Shown here one piece after another: positions 34,837 through 48,300 of a stretch of 64,000 bases of DNA. Source of the stretch: Meandrina meandrites (lineage: Eukaryota; Cnidaria; Anthozoa; Scleractinia; Meandrinidae); contig OY855904.1 in assembly GCA_963693305.1 (NCBI GenBank), positions 51,785,261 to 51,849,260 of the forward strand. Direction: 5' to 3'. The notes beneath the pieces were generated by a model. It was not told the origin of the DNA, made no database searches, and saw nothing but the letters and a program-made list of their open reading frames with translations. The first letter of the stretch is position 1. Each line of letters starts with the position of its first letter. The position numbers were made by a program, and so were the translations under genes.

Positions 34837-35034
34837 AATAATATAAAAATATAAATGAGAGAAATTAATATAAAAATTTATCTTGTCTAGGAAATTATTG
34901 CTAAGCTGTTGCATTGTTACTAATAAATTGAATCCCATAAAATTGAGTCAAAAGATAAAGTTTTTTTTAACTAATCACAGCGCAAACCAACTCCAATCGT
35001 GATCGAGGTGAACAACGCTTCAGCACATTTTCCC

Positions 35035-35066
35035 CAACCTGGTTCCCAGGGCTGGAAACGAGGTTG
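35035..35066. mobile_element. 32-bp palindromic micro-insertion with 9-bp target duplication
   Basis: CAACCTGGTTCCC and GGAAACGAGGTTG are imperfect inverted arms around AGGGCT. CATTTTCCC flanks it on both sides (35026-35034, 35067-35075). It is closely related in ends and duplication length to the 40-bp insertion at 33014. Confidence 0.78.
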
Positions 35067-35479
35067 CATTTTCCCGCGTTTGGTGCACGTGTCGGTCATA
35101 TTTTAGCTTTGAGTTTTGATTGGTCAGTTGTGTTATTTGCCTTTGTTGTGATTGGCCAGAGTTTATAAATTTAACAGTGACGAATGTCAAACTGCACTTG
35201 TAAATTATTAGAATAAAATAATAAAATGAGTGGACCAAACCCATGAAAGGTTTTATCTTTTTACTTTCTTTTTATCTCACCAAGAAATCTGTCGCCGTGA
35301 CTCGGTTTCATCCTGTTCCTTGTTTTGAAGTAATCAGGTAAAATTTCGTTATTTCATAGTTTGTATTATAGTCGAACTTCTGCTAACCGGCACCTCTTCT
35401 AAAATACCATTTTAGAGAAGAAACCACATCATCCAAGCTGGTTTTCATGTGGATCCTCTATCCAGATCGAATTAAAATA

Positions 35480-35585
35480 TGGAAGTGTTGGTTTTTCTGG
35501 GGAGGGAGGAAAACCGGGGTACCCTGGGGAAAACCCTCGGAGCAAGGCGAGAACCAACAACAAACTCAACCCACATATGAGAGGG
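35480..35585 (-). repeat. Dispersed repeat fragment, possibly SINE-related
   Basis: The segment GGTTTTTCTGGGGAGGGAGG, AAAACCGGGGTACCCTGGGG and CCAACAACAAACTCAACCCA resembles, from memory, a tRNA-related repeat frequent in coral genomes. The tRNA-like part is not present here, so it is a truncated copy. Orientation is uncertain. Confidence 0.4.
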
Positions 35586-36050
35586 TGGTGACTGGGTATT
35601 TTCGTGACGCGTGATTGCCATAGTCGCAGTGAATCATTTTTTTTTTCAGTCAAACTGGTTATAACCGCCTTGTACAGCATAATTACGTGCAACACGACAC
35701 GAACGTTCTGCTGCATGTTCAGTAGCTTTAATTTGCATTGGTCACTCACAAGGATAACAAGCGTCCACAACTCTCAAAGCCGAGAACCACCTTGTACATC
35801 AGACTAAACATTACCCGAAAGAAGAAGGACTTCTTGAAGGGTCACCCATTGAAAGACTTGAAAGTCAGAACCACTGTAAGACCTATCAAGGCTTAAAATC
35901 AAACTGCTCTACGAAACATACGCTGTTGGGTCTCCTGAAACGTGTTTGTCTCATAAGTTCAATGGGCGAAACTAAGATTGAGGGAGATTGATTAAAAGAT
36001 TGAGGCCAAAATCTAGAGCAGTTCAAACAACGTCTAGTTTCCCTCTCTTA

Positions 36051-36265
36051 CAGCGAAACGAACTCAACCGGGGCCACCCAACGTTTTTTACCCAATCAGA
36101 AGATTGACTCAGAACAAAAGAATTAGAGTTCGTTCATCAGCAGTAAAATTTGCCCCTTACCTGTGATTGGTCTGCTGATGACGGAAGCCTAATTCTTTTG
36201 TTCTAAACTGGTCTTGTAATCAGCTAAAAAACCTTTGGGTGGCCCCGGTTGAGTTCGTTTCACTG
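36051..36265. mobile_element. TA-flanked hairpin MITE
   Basis: CGAACTCAACCGGGGCCACC at the left is mirrored by GGTGGCCCCGGTTGAGTTCG at the right, within ends CAGCGAAACG and CGTTTCACTG. TA lies directly outside both ends (36049-36050, 36266-36267). Inner words AGAACAAAAGAATTAG/CTAATTCTTTTGTTCT extend the pairing. Tc1/pogo-type class is likely. Confidence 0.8.
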
Positions 36266-39039
36266 TAAAACCCCACCTTCTTAAAGAGGGCAATTTTTGT
36301 TCCAGTTAGCCGAGGCATCGTAATGGCATTAAGGAGATGTTTACCCTTTAGATCAAGTTATCAAGGGGGAATGTTAAGAAAATTGGCAGCTAGAAATGCT
36401 GGTTGAGGGACGACACCATCTTACGGTTTGAGCTACCTGCGTAGAATTGGTGGCAAGCAAGTTACATTTGTCTACCAAATAAACTTTTCTTAAGTTTTCT
36501 GGCTTTTATTTGTATAAGTGTACATATTACACAATCCTTCATTATCGACTCAGTTATAAAAATATTGACACAGGATCGATGCATTCAGTATATATTAAAA
36601 AACACCATAGTGTTTGAACAACTTAATTAACAAAGTAAGCGAGAAGGAACCTTTCATATTAAAAACGTTCAAGGCTCGAAACAATATTTTCATCGCGTTT
36701 ACGTGTAAATTTTTTTTGGCATTTTTTTTTTCTTTGTTAACACACTACGACATGATACTAGCTATCGAAGCACAATTAAAAGTGCGCATTCTTAGCACAG
36801 TCTACTCTACCCCTGTGGAATTATGGCTATTATGAACAAACTAAAGTCCTGGCCAAATTAACAAGAGGTCCCGAAAGTAACTCTAGGTTTGATTACCAGC
36901 CGCTGTTCGAGGAATGAGCCCGCGCTCAGAGCGGCGGAAATCGAGCCTAAAGTAACTCCTGCTATTACGAATTCTTCTCATTAGAGACAGCAAACCTTGT
37001 TACTGAAGGCTTCTGTTATAGTATGAGTATTTTCTGTATTCTCAAAACGCACTTGGACTTCGCTACATAATACTTCTTCACTGCTAACTAAAGGAAATGC
37101 AATCTAATGCTATGTGTGGCAAAATGGGTTGCTGTTTCCTCTGTGGCACAAATAAACCTACAAATACACGAGCTAACCATGGCATGTGAAAATAGTTACT
37201 CATTATAAAGAATAACAAAAACCAATGATGATACTTCTAATCAATCTAGGCACGTAATGAGTGCAAACTACTTTCAAACCAGGGCAAACATTTTCTTTAG
37301 TATACATACTTCAAATATAGCGCGTCGTTAATCTAAGACACGAAAAGACAGTATGGAAGTAAGCGATGGACCTTTTTTACCGAGAGGAAGAGAGGTGGGC
37401 AGCCAAAAAATCCTTTTCTGGACAGGAAAAGTGGTAAAAATATGGTGCACAATAATATGATGAATAAATAGAGTCTAGTATTGGCACCTTTGTTTGACTG
37501 GAAAAAGTTGTTGCAAAACCTTTGACGGGAAAAGTTTCCCCAGCCTGCCCAGTTTCCTTCCATTACAAAAATTAAAAAGGTCCGCAGCTAATTCTCCATG
37601 TAAGCGGCACGTAATTGCTACACAGTCGAGGGTGCTACTACTCTTAATTTTTGAAATATTAAAAAACTTTTCATTAAAAAAAAAAACAAATCGTGGAAGC
37701 ACTCCGAAGCAGAAAGTAATTTATTAATTCCTATTATCCAATCTCAAAGCTTGTAACATAGCAACCACACTGATCGAAAAAACCGCAGGCTCAACCTGTA
37801 CTAGAAATATTTAATTTATTTATACCAAATGGCGTGTGGTGACCACCCATCCAAGCGGGAAACCAACCTCACAACACACTTTAATTTATACACAGCAATA
37901 ACACCCTCGACGCAGCACTTATGGATTATCCTTTGAACAAAAGGCGTTAAATAAGACTGTTTCCTTTGTTTCATTTAAAAAAGTTCAACAATACGTACAC
38001 GAAACGACATGACCAGCTTTTTAGAAAAAGATTTTAAGGGCAGGAATCAAGGAAAATACTATAATCGCAAATAAAATTGCGTGACGTATTTACAGTAGTG
38101 AATGGATACTTTATTATTATAGAAGCAATAAGTTTGCCTTAAATTTTAGCAAGCCCGATTGAAAGATTCGACAACAGACATGTTTCGTAGTTAAGTTTAA
38201 ACATTAATTTATAGTATATTCTGGCACGAAGAATCTTCGTCGACATTTCACAGTACAAAAAAAGTCAAAATATGACAAACTTTTCCGATTTATTTGAAAT
38301 CAAATTCTGGGTTTCCGTAATCAACTGAGCAGGAAAAATAATCTGGAACCAGATATCACAATCAAACGTTTTGTCTCAAAACACACAAACATCTTTGTTA
38401 CAAGCCTACGATTAAAAATAAACGGCATTGTGCACGTTTTGGTTAACCTAAATTGCTCTCTTCGTCTTGAATTTAGAGTTAAACATTTTCATTAAAATTA
38501 AGGGTTTGAGGGACGATAAATAGTATATTGAATAAAAAATATCACGAAGGACGTATTACATCAGTAATCAAATAAGAACCAGGTTATTATGCGTATTCCA
38601 CTTCCTTCAAATAACCATGAACAAGACGCTGCACTCCCTAGTAAGTAATTTTCTCTTGTATGACTAAGGAAGCTTGACCGAGAAAATCACATTCCGTAAA
38701 GTAAGAGCATGTAAGTGAGATATAAGTTAATTTGGGAATGGCAGCTCGAAATTAACGTACATGTTGAGTGCAAATTTAACGAAGGAGTATGCTAAAATAA
38801 TTCTATTAAAACTGTTAACTAAACTACGCGCCAGTTAAATTGTCTTATTCTACGAATTTTTTTTTCCTAAACACTACTTTCTAACGAGCTTTGAAGATAG
38901 AGAGGTTTTCGACTGGCTGTTGAGAACGCAGCTCTGAGTTTCTTACGTTAGCAGAGCTCCTTGAAAGGGGCTAAAAACCCGTGCAAGGTTCTCAAACGGA
39001 TCATTGCAAACATATCAGGGCTTTTTTGCTCCTGATAAT

Positions 39040-39125
39040 GAAATGATACCAGTGGAGAGAACTCAGAAAACAAATTCTGAGCTCAGAGAAGGGATTTGAG
39101 CCCACGACCTTCCGCATACACTTTT
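39040..39125 (-). mobile_element. Possible SINE fragment (minus strand)
   Basis: On the minus strand, GGTCGTGGGCTCAAATCCC resembles a tRNA B box, and the following sequence contains an inverted CTGAGCTCAGAATTTG word. The A-box half was not found, so the call is weak. Confidence 0.35.
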
Positions 39126-39326
39126 TGTTCCATCAAAATGAAACCAATCGTGACTTTGATTTCGCGCGCTTTTTCCGTACTTGCCACGGGTTGCAGTTGA
39201 TTCCCGCATTGACACGGGTTGATTTCTGATTGGTTACTTACGCTTTCTGTAATTTGCTAGATGTGAATACGTACATGTTCTGGATTCACAACAACTAACA
39301 GAAAACCGCTCCGAATCCTATACATT

Positions 39327-39346
39327 GCATATATATATATATATTT
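39327..39346. repeat. (AT)n microsatellite
   Basis: A short alternating AT run just downstream of the ARID3 stop codon (minus strand), probably in its 3' UTR. Confidence 0.7.
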
Positions 39347-39371
39347 GACTAGTAGAAATAACGTTGCTAAG

Positions 39372-42300
39372 TTAGTAGTCTTCGTTACTTTTAGGTGAAT
39401 CCGGTCGATTTTGCCGCGCAAACAAGACCCCTTGATATACGACGCCATTGAGTTCTACAGACACCAATAATGAGTTGTCGCTGACTTGATCTAGGAGAGT
39501 CAGCGGTAATTGCCTCGGCTCGCGGCCGCGTGATGATCTTTCTGGATCGGGGAACTGGAACTGGCCGCTTTGAGCCACACCTGAGAAACCGAAATGAAAC
39601 GCAGATTTGAGTCAGCACCAATTACTGTCTTGTCGACAAAATGAGAACAGCACGTTGGAAATGGTTTGGTGCGAGGTCTCAAAAAATTAACGCGTTTGCC
39701 TTTAGATCGAGTGCTGAGTTAAACACACCCAGACTTGTTACTTGACAGACAGTGCTATTGTGAGTTTTCATCAGTGTTACAAATCTTTTTGTTTGCCTAG
39801 GGAACATCATAAAACTGTCAGATAATAGAGCAGACAGATGGTTTGTCCGAATTAAAGCTTTGTAGCGTTTTTCACAACCGAGTAAAAAATTAACAATATT
39901 TAGCGGTCAGCGGTCATGTTTGAGTTCCTCTTTGGTGCACAGAAATGAGAATTGCACAATCAGAAAAGTAAGTTCTACCAATATCATTCGTGTTCACTTT
40001 AGATCTTTTTAGATATCATCACGTCTGAAAATTGAAAAATGCCATGAAAATATCCTTTCTGTGGCATTTAAGAAAGACGTTCATTCTGACTTCACAAATT
40101 TCAAAATGGTTTATCTCACAAACAAAGCACTGCATAGGGGTTTATGTTCTTTAGGCCTAGAATATGTGAAAAGAAGAGCTTTGTAGGATTAACAGTTTAG
40201 ATTTTTGCCATTGGATGATGCAACTTGAAAACCACAATTTCCACCTTTGATTTACAACGCAAAATACATTAGATGGGAAAGAGTAGAGGAAGCAGCTTAA
40301 ACAAAATTAACTCAATGATCACTACTGGAAATAGGAGCTAAAGGTTGGTGGATCGCAAACTAATGTAAGTTTAATATTACCTTTGGGTTGAGTTTGTATT
40401 TTAATGTGTGTCCAGGGCAGTTGTGTTGGTGTTGGTTTATTGTTTCGCTCGTTCACAGCCGCGAATTTCTTGATCGGTGAACCGCATGGCGATGCATCCG
40501 ATGGTGACGAGGAGACACCCCGCGACGTCACTTCCGTCACGCTGGAGGAACGTTTAGGGCTGTACTGAACTACGCCTGGAGAGTGTAGCATAGCAACGCC
40601 GTTGTTGCCATGCACTGATGGAGGTACATGCACCTTTAAAAGAAAAAATATACCAGATTTTGAGAGGAGATTTCATATATATACTTTTTTGTGGTTTCTA
40701 CAGATCTCAGCACTATCTTCGCGCCAGTAAACATATATTTGATTTATGAAAAGAGAGTTTTTAAAGCGTGTTTTCACCCCTGAAACTAACTTACATCGTG
40801 GTTAGATGCGGAGGGGCCTGGACTCGACCGGTGAGGGATTCCCGGGGAGCTGTTGTTGGCTGTAAACGCAGGCGGTGTTGTTGAAGGACTAGGGCTGTTG
40901 TAGGCATGGGTGCCTTCCGAAGGCACGGCTTGTGACAGGAATGAACCGAACGATCTTCGGCTGTCTCGCCGGTTGCCGTCAATTGCGGCTTGAAGTTCGG
41001 CTGGAGAGGACAGCTTTTTCTTTGAGCATTCATAGGGATAAAGATATTTCATGTATCTGTGATTAAAAAGAAAAGTTACATTAAGGATTGACTTTTGTAT
41101 CAAGCTGCATTGTATTGGTTATACAACAGTACAGTCTAACTCTAAAACAAGTTTTGAGATCAAACTGCGTTACTGGCGTGACTTCAACATGACACGCAAG
41201 TATAGTCACGGAAGTGTTTATATGCCACCTGATTTAATTAACGCTTTACTTTGGTCGAAAAGAACTATTTGTTTATACAGACTGGGATAACGTATTATTT
41301 TAAGAAATATTTTTCCACATACTGTGTACGAAGAGTAAATGCTGCGCTTGTCACTGATGCCGGCAGACTAAGCCCTTTAATTATCTCTCGCCAAATTTTC
41401 TTGTTAATAACCTGGAAAGGAGAAAAAAAAAACATGAAGGTTTTTGAAACAAAACAGACGAAAGAGCATCCTGAAATTCTGAAAGAAATTTGTCATTACC
41501 AACCTCAACAAGTCCTCCTTTTTCAACGACCAGCTTAAAAAGTTTGAATAAATCTAATGTTTGTTTTGCCATTATGGGAACTCTATTCACTGGAGTACCT
41601 GAAAACAAAAACACCACATAAGGAATCAAGCGATTCACGACGTGGGTTGTATAAAAAGGCGGGAAATTCTGCAAGGACATTTTCGACACGTGATTTTACA
41701 AAAAGAAATCAGCCAATCATAAGCGGTGATTCTAGACGCGGGTGGCCAGAACAGGCGGGAAACTTGGGAGATACTTGACACGTTTTTCGTCGTTGCATCG
41801 AACAAATGCAAAAAAATCTGCCTTCAAAACTTTATAGACTTTGAAATTACCGTATTTTATTCCCAAAGATCAATGTAAAAGATGCTGTGGGCTTGAGGGG
41901 CCAATTGGAGGTGAGTTTGTGAACGTTTTAATAACTACTTGACTTGACTAAAATTGAGAAAACAAAACCGTAAGTTTTTTAGAGGCTTGCAGACATGAGG
42001 TTATTTTTTAACCTGATTCTTCACAAAGCATTAATTGAAAGTATAAAATGGAAGCTAAAAAGACTTCATTTCCCCTGCTGGAAATTTGACGAAACTCGAA
42101 AAGCCTTGGCAGAATTTGTAAAATAAAAAAAGTTACTAAATTATAGAATGCAAGTAATCCCAGCCAAACAAGAAAACATACGGCTCGTGCTCAGAATTGG
42201 AATAGTTACGCAGCTCTCGTAAGCTTGTAATTCTACTGGTCCTCTAGTGTAGCAGCTGCTATTGTTTTGGGGGCTAGGGGCATTGTTCTTGTTGTTTGTT

Positions 42301-45300
42301 CTATTGTTCTCTCAGCCACTCATGTGAGACCTTACGAGAGCTGCATGGCGACCCCAGAATTGTTCATATTTACAATCCATTTCTATCCTTGCTTTCATTA
42401 GCCATCCTCACTTCCTACAGTTCCTGTAAACATTTACTGTTGGGTCTCCTGTGTTATATGCTATTGTTGTTTCTTGAAATAAACTAAATGCCAAAAAGCG
42501 GCATTATTACTAGAATCTGCTGTAATTAAACAAATGAAACTCACCTCTTTTCTGCATAAAGGTAAATAAATCATCCAGAAATTCTTTCCTTTCTGGCTCT
42601 GTGCCCAACTCATATAGCTGAAAACAATAAGCAGTGAAAAAGATTGTGTGAGTTTCTGTGAGGAACAGGCTAGAAATGTACAAAACATAGTGGCTTCATG
42701 AGTTCACTTGTATTAGTTTGAATTAAAAAGGTTAATGAAACGAATCAAACTGGATAATCTTGTTATTTTTACAATTTATTATTATTGTTGGCATTGAAGT
42801 AAAGCACAGTGCATCAAATAATTTCCAAAAATCCCAGAAATAAAGCTTGACATTTCAATGGACCTACAGTGGGGTCGACAGTATTTACTGGTTGTCAACT
42901 TTTCTGTCACAAGCAAGCAAGAAAATTATGAAAGCAATAATAATTTATCATTTCACATGTAAACAAACAGTAAGCCATGGCTTTTGTGTTTATCTTTTCT
43001 TATCTGACAAAGATCTGGCAGAAATGCAAAGAAATTACTTTCAGTTATCCTTCTCCATATTTCAAGTGTACATATACAGTGTACATCTACCAAGTTAAAA
43101 CTCAAGCTAAAATACACATTCATTTCTATTTACAAAACACCTAATTATTCAAAGAAATTAATTAAAATTCACACAAGTAAACTGAAACGTAAAGATTATA
43201 ATCAACACCAGAAGATCAGTTATATTGCATATTCACAAGAAATGCAACACTTGCCAAAATACTGCAAGATTTTTTGCTTCAAATTTGTCTAAAAGTGTGA
43301 GACAGCAACTTAAACAAGAAGTTTGTGATATTTTTATTAGCTATTTTCCCTAAATACTGTGTCCTGCTGTGTTTATGTTTTATATTTTGCATGAAAATAG
43401 AATTTGTCAGTATTTATCACAAGTATATCACTGTAGCTTGGAGCACTGCAAAAGATATTTGAACACCTTACTGCAGACTACTGTAACTCATTCAGTATAG
43501 TGCACATGTAAATAAAAGTTGCAATATTAAATATCATGCAACTGTATAACTTTCAAGGGATTGTTTTTGAAAGCTAATTTATAATCAAACCTGAATAAAA
43601 ATAAAATCACTCCATTGATTTGGGTATTTTTCAAAAGTTTATTTCAAAAACAAGGGCACGCACAGTGATATTAAAATAGTGTGGCACTTTTGATGCCGCC
43701 ATGTTAATATCGAGCAGCGATACTTTCAAATTTACTTCAAACATGCTTTATAACTTATAATAAGAAGCTCAAAATTCTATGTGCAAAACTAAAAATAATT
43801 GAAAGTATGACGGCAAGGATTAAGTTGTCTCTTTAAGAGTACACTTTCACATTTTTGAGATTGTGTTACCAAATGAGTATCATAACCTTTTGTACATGTA
43901 GAACAGACATTCTAATATGAAATTCTAATAATGTTGAGCTGATTCTACCATAATAAGTTTCTAATTTGAAACACCACTTTTCCTATTGAATTCCTGCTTC
44001 ATGTAGACCACTACACCCACTGAATAAAGATTTTTGCACAGCCCTGCACATTCAACATGTAGGAAACAACAGACAACTCTACTCTGTGTACAGGAATAAA
44101 AATGCACAATTTTGCATCATCAGTAATCAGGGCTTCCATCTTAGCTATCTCCATTCCTCCTAGATTCAATGGAGCTTTTTTATAATATATATCAGACAGT
44201 AACTTAAATGGGCATTAGAAAAAAGTGCATGCTGCTGTTGCTTTTCAGGCCTTAACAAAATAAATTGCATTTACTTCAGTGTCAGTCAACTAAAGCATGT
44301 GTTGAAATCTTAGCTGGGTTATTAATGGTATTCACTGGGGCACTCAGACATGATATACCTCACGGATATTTTTGCTTCCGACATACAATTACTTTGGTTT
44401 TTAATATTCAAGAGGAAACACTTAGTTAATATGTTGCAAAGAAGAAAATTAAAACTTGTCTCAGAGGTCACTGTTATCACAAGTCTGAATAGAACATAAG
44501 TTAAGTAACTTACAGCTGCTCAAGGAAATTAATTACAACAATCAATATTTCATTCTGACGAGATGCTAGGGTGTGCCATGAAGCTTCTTCAATATATAAT
44601 AAAGGGTTCATTGTAAAAGCTCTGCAAAGCCCTGCTCTCTTTTAAGCCCACTGCCTTTAATAAGCTCCCCACCCCCACCTCTGAAAGTTATTGTCTTAAA
44701 AAAGCCCCTCCTCGCTTTTCCTTAGATGGTAGAACAAGAAAACAAGGTAACTTGAAGTGTTAAAAGTTATTCATCCACATCTACCTTTTTATAGTAACTG
44801 ATAACATGTGACACAGAACTTAAACATTAAAAGTCCTCTCTTTTTCTGTACTCTGCATGAGTAACTGATAAATGGGTTTACAAACATTCCCCTCTCCTAT
44901 AAGCTTCCCCTCAAAAGGTCTCGCATAACTATTCAAATGGTAAATTTAAATTTTGCACTGGATAAAATAATCAGTCGTGCCCTGTAATTGTCCTTGTTTC
45001 AATCTTGATAAGAATTGAAAACATGCATGGTTTAAATCAAGCATGAACAGCACACAGACCAATTACAATAAAAAAAATGATTTTGGGTATTACCTTCTCA
45101 TAGGTTGTCATGTACCTTGATAACGACTTGAACCTCTAAAATAAAAGTTTTACTTTATCTCATTGTTAGTTTTACATGTACAAGTATTTGTTTGGTCCAC
45201 AGCTCTGAACTCAATTATAAATTGAAGTCATACTCAATCAGCTTTTCTTTGATCAGCATCCGCCAATTGTAAACAGAACTGTCTTGTCTAGACAGAAAGT

Positions 45301-48300
45301 TCTGAAGAGAATGCTGATTGGTAACAACATGAATGCTATAATTTACAAATCACAATTTATTTCAAGCCTCCAGGATTATATCGGCTTATTTCCCGATGTA
45401 ATTACAGTGTACTGCATGATCTTACTTTGATGTTCCATACATTTCATTACCACAATAGTCAAAATTACATGACATTGTTATTCATAGGATCCTGGTAATG
45501 ACTCAAATGTTTACACATATCACTGAACAAATAAGGGTGATTACAGTTAATGGTCCACTGCACAGGGACATAAATGTATTTTTATAACTAGCATGGAAAT
45601 TAACTGCTGGCTGGACACTATCAATCAATCTTAATTCTTCACATTGTAATTACAGCAAATCAACAGAAGTTTTAACTTTTTAAAGTTAAAACTGTTGAAT
45701 TCCACACCAGAAACTGAAAGCCAAATGTGAAGATGATATTGGATGCAAAGTAAATGTTGCCGTCAATGAAATGATGGTTTAAAGAAGATAGCAAAATATT
45801 GCAACGTGTATGTAGCTGATACATTTCATGATCGTTTCCTACACGATTGTTATCAGTTTCAAATTAAGTATGCGGCAAACTCTGGTAAAGTAGCTTGAAG
45901 TAGGTGGTAGCTTTTGCTTGACACCGGCTCCTTTGAAATTCCAGTGAACTGTAGTCATATTTTTAACTATGCTTCTTATCAAGATATGCATTGTCTGCTA
46001 ATTTCAAGTGTTAATTTGAACTATTTGGCTGGCTGTCAGCACCCTAACATTCAAAGGTCGCCATTTCAGAAGAAATCTAAGCTATTTATGTAAATTGAAA
46101 AAATAATAAGTGCTTTTTTCTACAGAAAACATGACAATAATGCACGCATTTACACTACGCCACATTAGACCAAGATTAATATAACACCACAGGATGTTTT
46201 TCTTGATGTTTGAATTAAGGGGAATTTATATAATTTGCCACTCTAAAGTATTGGTTTCAAGTACCCGAAAAATCATTAATAGCCTTTTCAATCTTTAGAG
46301 GAGCTACATCACAGCAATTCCATGGATTCGAAAACTAGTGGCAGGCACCCCTAACCCATGACAACCATTATCTTTGAACATCTAAAGGAAATCGAATATA
46401 TACATGTAAGCTAAATTTGCGGAGAGAAATCAAACAACGGCTATAAATATCGATTTTTTGAAGACGTCTGGAAACAACTTGAAAAGTTTAGCCTCAATTT
46501 TTCAAGTTGCAATCCATTTCTATCCTAGCCATCTTTAGCCAAAGACGCTTGCTGACAGTTTAAGTGCTCTAATATAGCAAATGCCTGTTAAAATGGACCA
46601 TTATTTCCTGACACAAATAAAAATTTTGGCAGTTCACAAACCTGTTAAAAATCGTGACAAAGCCCCTTTTCAAACCTTGTTTCCCTGTGCTGTGAAACAG
46701 TTTCTATTCTTGAATATTAAACTTTATATCCTCATTGGATGCACTAATTTTATGATATTGAGTTAAACACTTTAAAATAGAATCAATGTTATACTTGTAC
46801 GTCTGCATGCCCTATATATTATTCCCCATTATCACGCAAATTTTCATCAAAGTATCAAGGATGACTTTGCCAAATGCTGGATATTTTGGCCTAAGGAATT
46901 TAAAAAAAACCGTAAGGAATTAATCAAGTTACAGACGGGAAAGTACTGATTCAAATAAACATTGCCCAGGCCAGACAGTATTTACAAAATCAATCAAATA
47001 ACATTAGCTTACTAAGATTTTGGGGTTCTTAGCATTCCAAACACGATATTGATTAATTACTTGAGTGTGCTACGAAATAACTTTATTTTGAGCCAGACTG
47101 TCCACGTTTTGTTCCGACAAACAACAGTTTCATTTCATAAGCCTCAAGGGACTATTGCATAACTAAACCTACACCAAGTGCACATACGTAGTTAAAATAA
47201 TATATCAGTTCACAAAGCTGCTATCAAAACTAATCTGCACTGGAATTTAGCATTTTGAACTTGGATTAAAAAGCAGATTTAATTCAGATACTAACTTGAT
47301 TTGTTTTTGTTAGTAACTGGTTCACTGTAAAAAAAAACTAACTGATCTTGCCGAAATGGGATCATGATATTGTCTGCAGTTTATTGCACGTGTACAGCTC
47401 ATGCTGCTTTTTTCTCCTTTTTATCAAACATTCAAAACAGCTCATTATCAACTGAAGTTCTCCTTTGTACAGCAACTGAACGTAACCCTGTTATATTTGA
47501 CACATGTCATACTGAATAAGCTATTTTATTAAATGTTGAAAATTTTTGTAGTCTAAACTTAATTAAATATGTAACATGGATAAAGCATACGTAAGACGGC
47601 AAGCTAGAAATATCTCTCAATAAAGACAACAATGATATTATGCTGTAATACCCCACAGCCTGATTTAAAAGAAGTTTGATAAATGAGACAGGAATTTAAA
47701 ATAAGATAACCCAAACAAAAAGCTTCATTTAACAAAAACCCTGAACACAGCCTGCTTTTAAATTTTGTCCTTCAATCACCCCCAAATGAAACCATTTTTA
47801 ATTTTTGAGAACTCTAGACTATGTTTTTTTCTTTCACAAGTCAGAACAATCAATTGGAATGTACAAGGGGAAACATACCGAAACAAAATTCTAGAACTTT
47901 CAGATGAAGTCAAGAAATTTTCAAAAATTATTGCTAATTATTAGAAAACATGTCTCTCATTTTTTTTCTTATATTTTTTTCACAGCACATGGCTGCTTCA
48001 GGTTACTTAACAACAGGAAAAAGTGTATAATAATTCAGTTTTAAAGGCCACGCTTTTAATGAAAGAGAAGCTACGATGAATATGTTACAAATATGTAAGA
48101 AGATTAAAGGCTTAATTAAACTGAGCCAACGATTATGTGGAAAAAAATAATGCAAGAATATATGTATCTCGAATATCACTGCATGCCAAATTACAATCAT
48201 TTAATAAAATGGAAAAACAGCAGGGGATACAGCGACCTCCAGGAAATTTAACTGAACCATTCTTTCTTTCTATGCAGTTTTAGAGTTTTAATTACAGTGT

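Larger units (their letters stand above)
34837..39371. other. Intergenic region between the 327-aa gene and the ARID3 3' end
   Basis: 4.5 kb with a 32-bp micro-insertion (35035), a repeat fragment (35480-35585) and a TA-flanked element (36051-36265). The right part, about 37.7-39.37 kb, is AT-rich and probably includes the ARID3 3' UTR (minus strand); several TTTATT (AATAAA on minus) are present but none could be singled out. A stretch at 39110-39240 resembles part of the repeat near 56.8 kb. No coding frame is supported. Confidence 0.55.

Noticed and set aside
36290..36490. Possible processed ribosomal-protein pseudogene or 3' UTR with AATAAA-like end
   Set aside because: Translations in all frames gave only short, unconvincing similarity to any ribosomal protein or histone; left unannotated.
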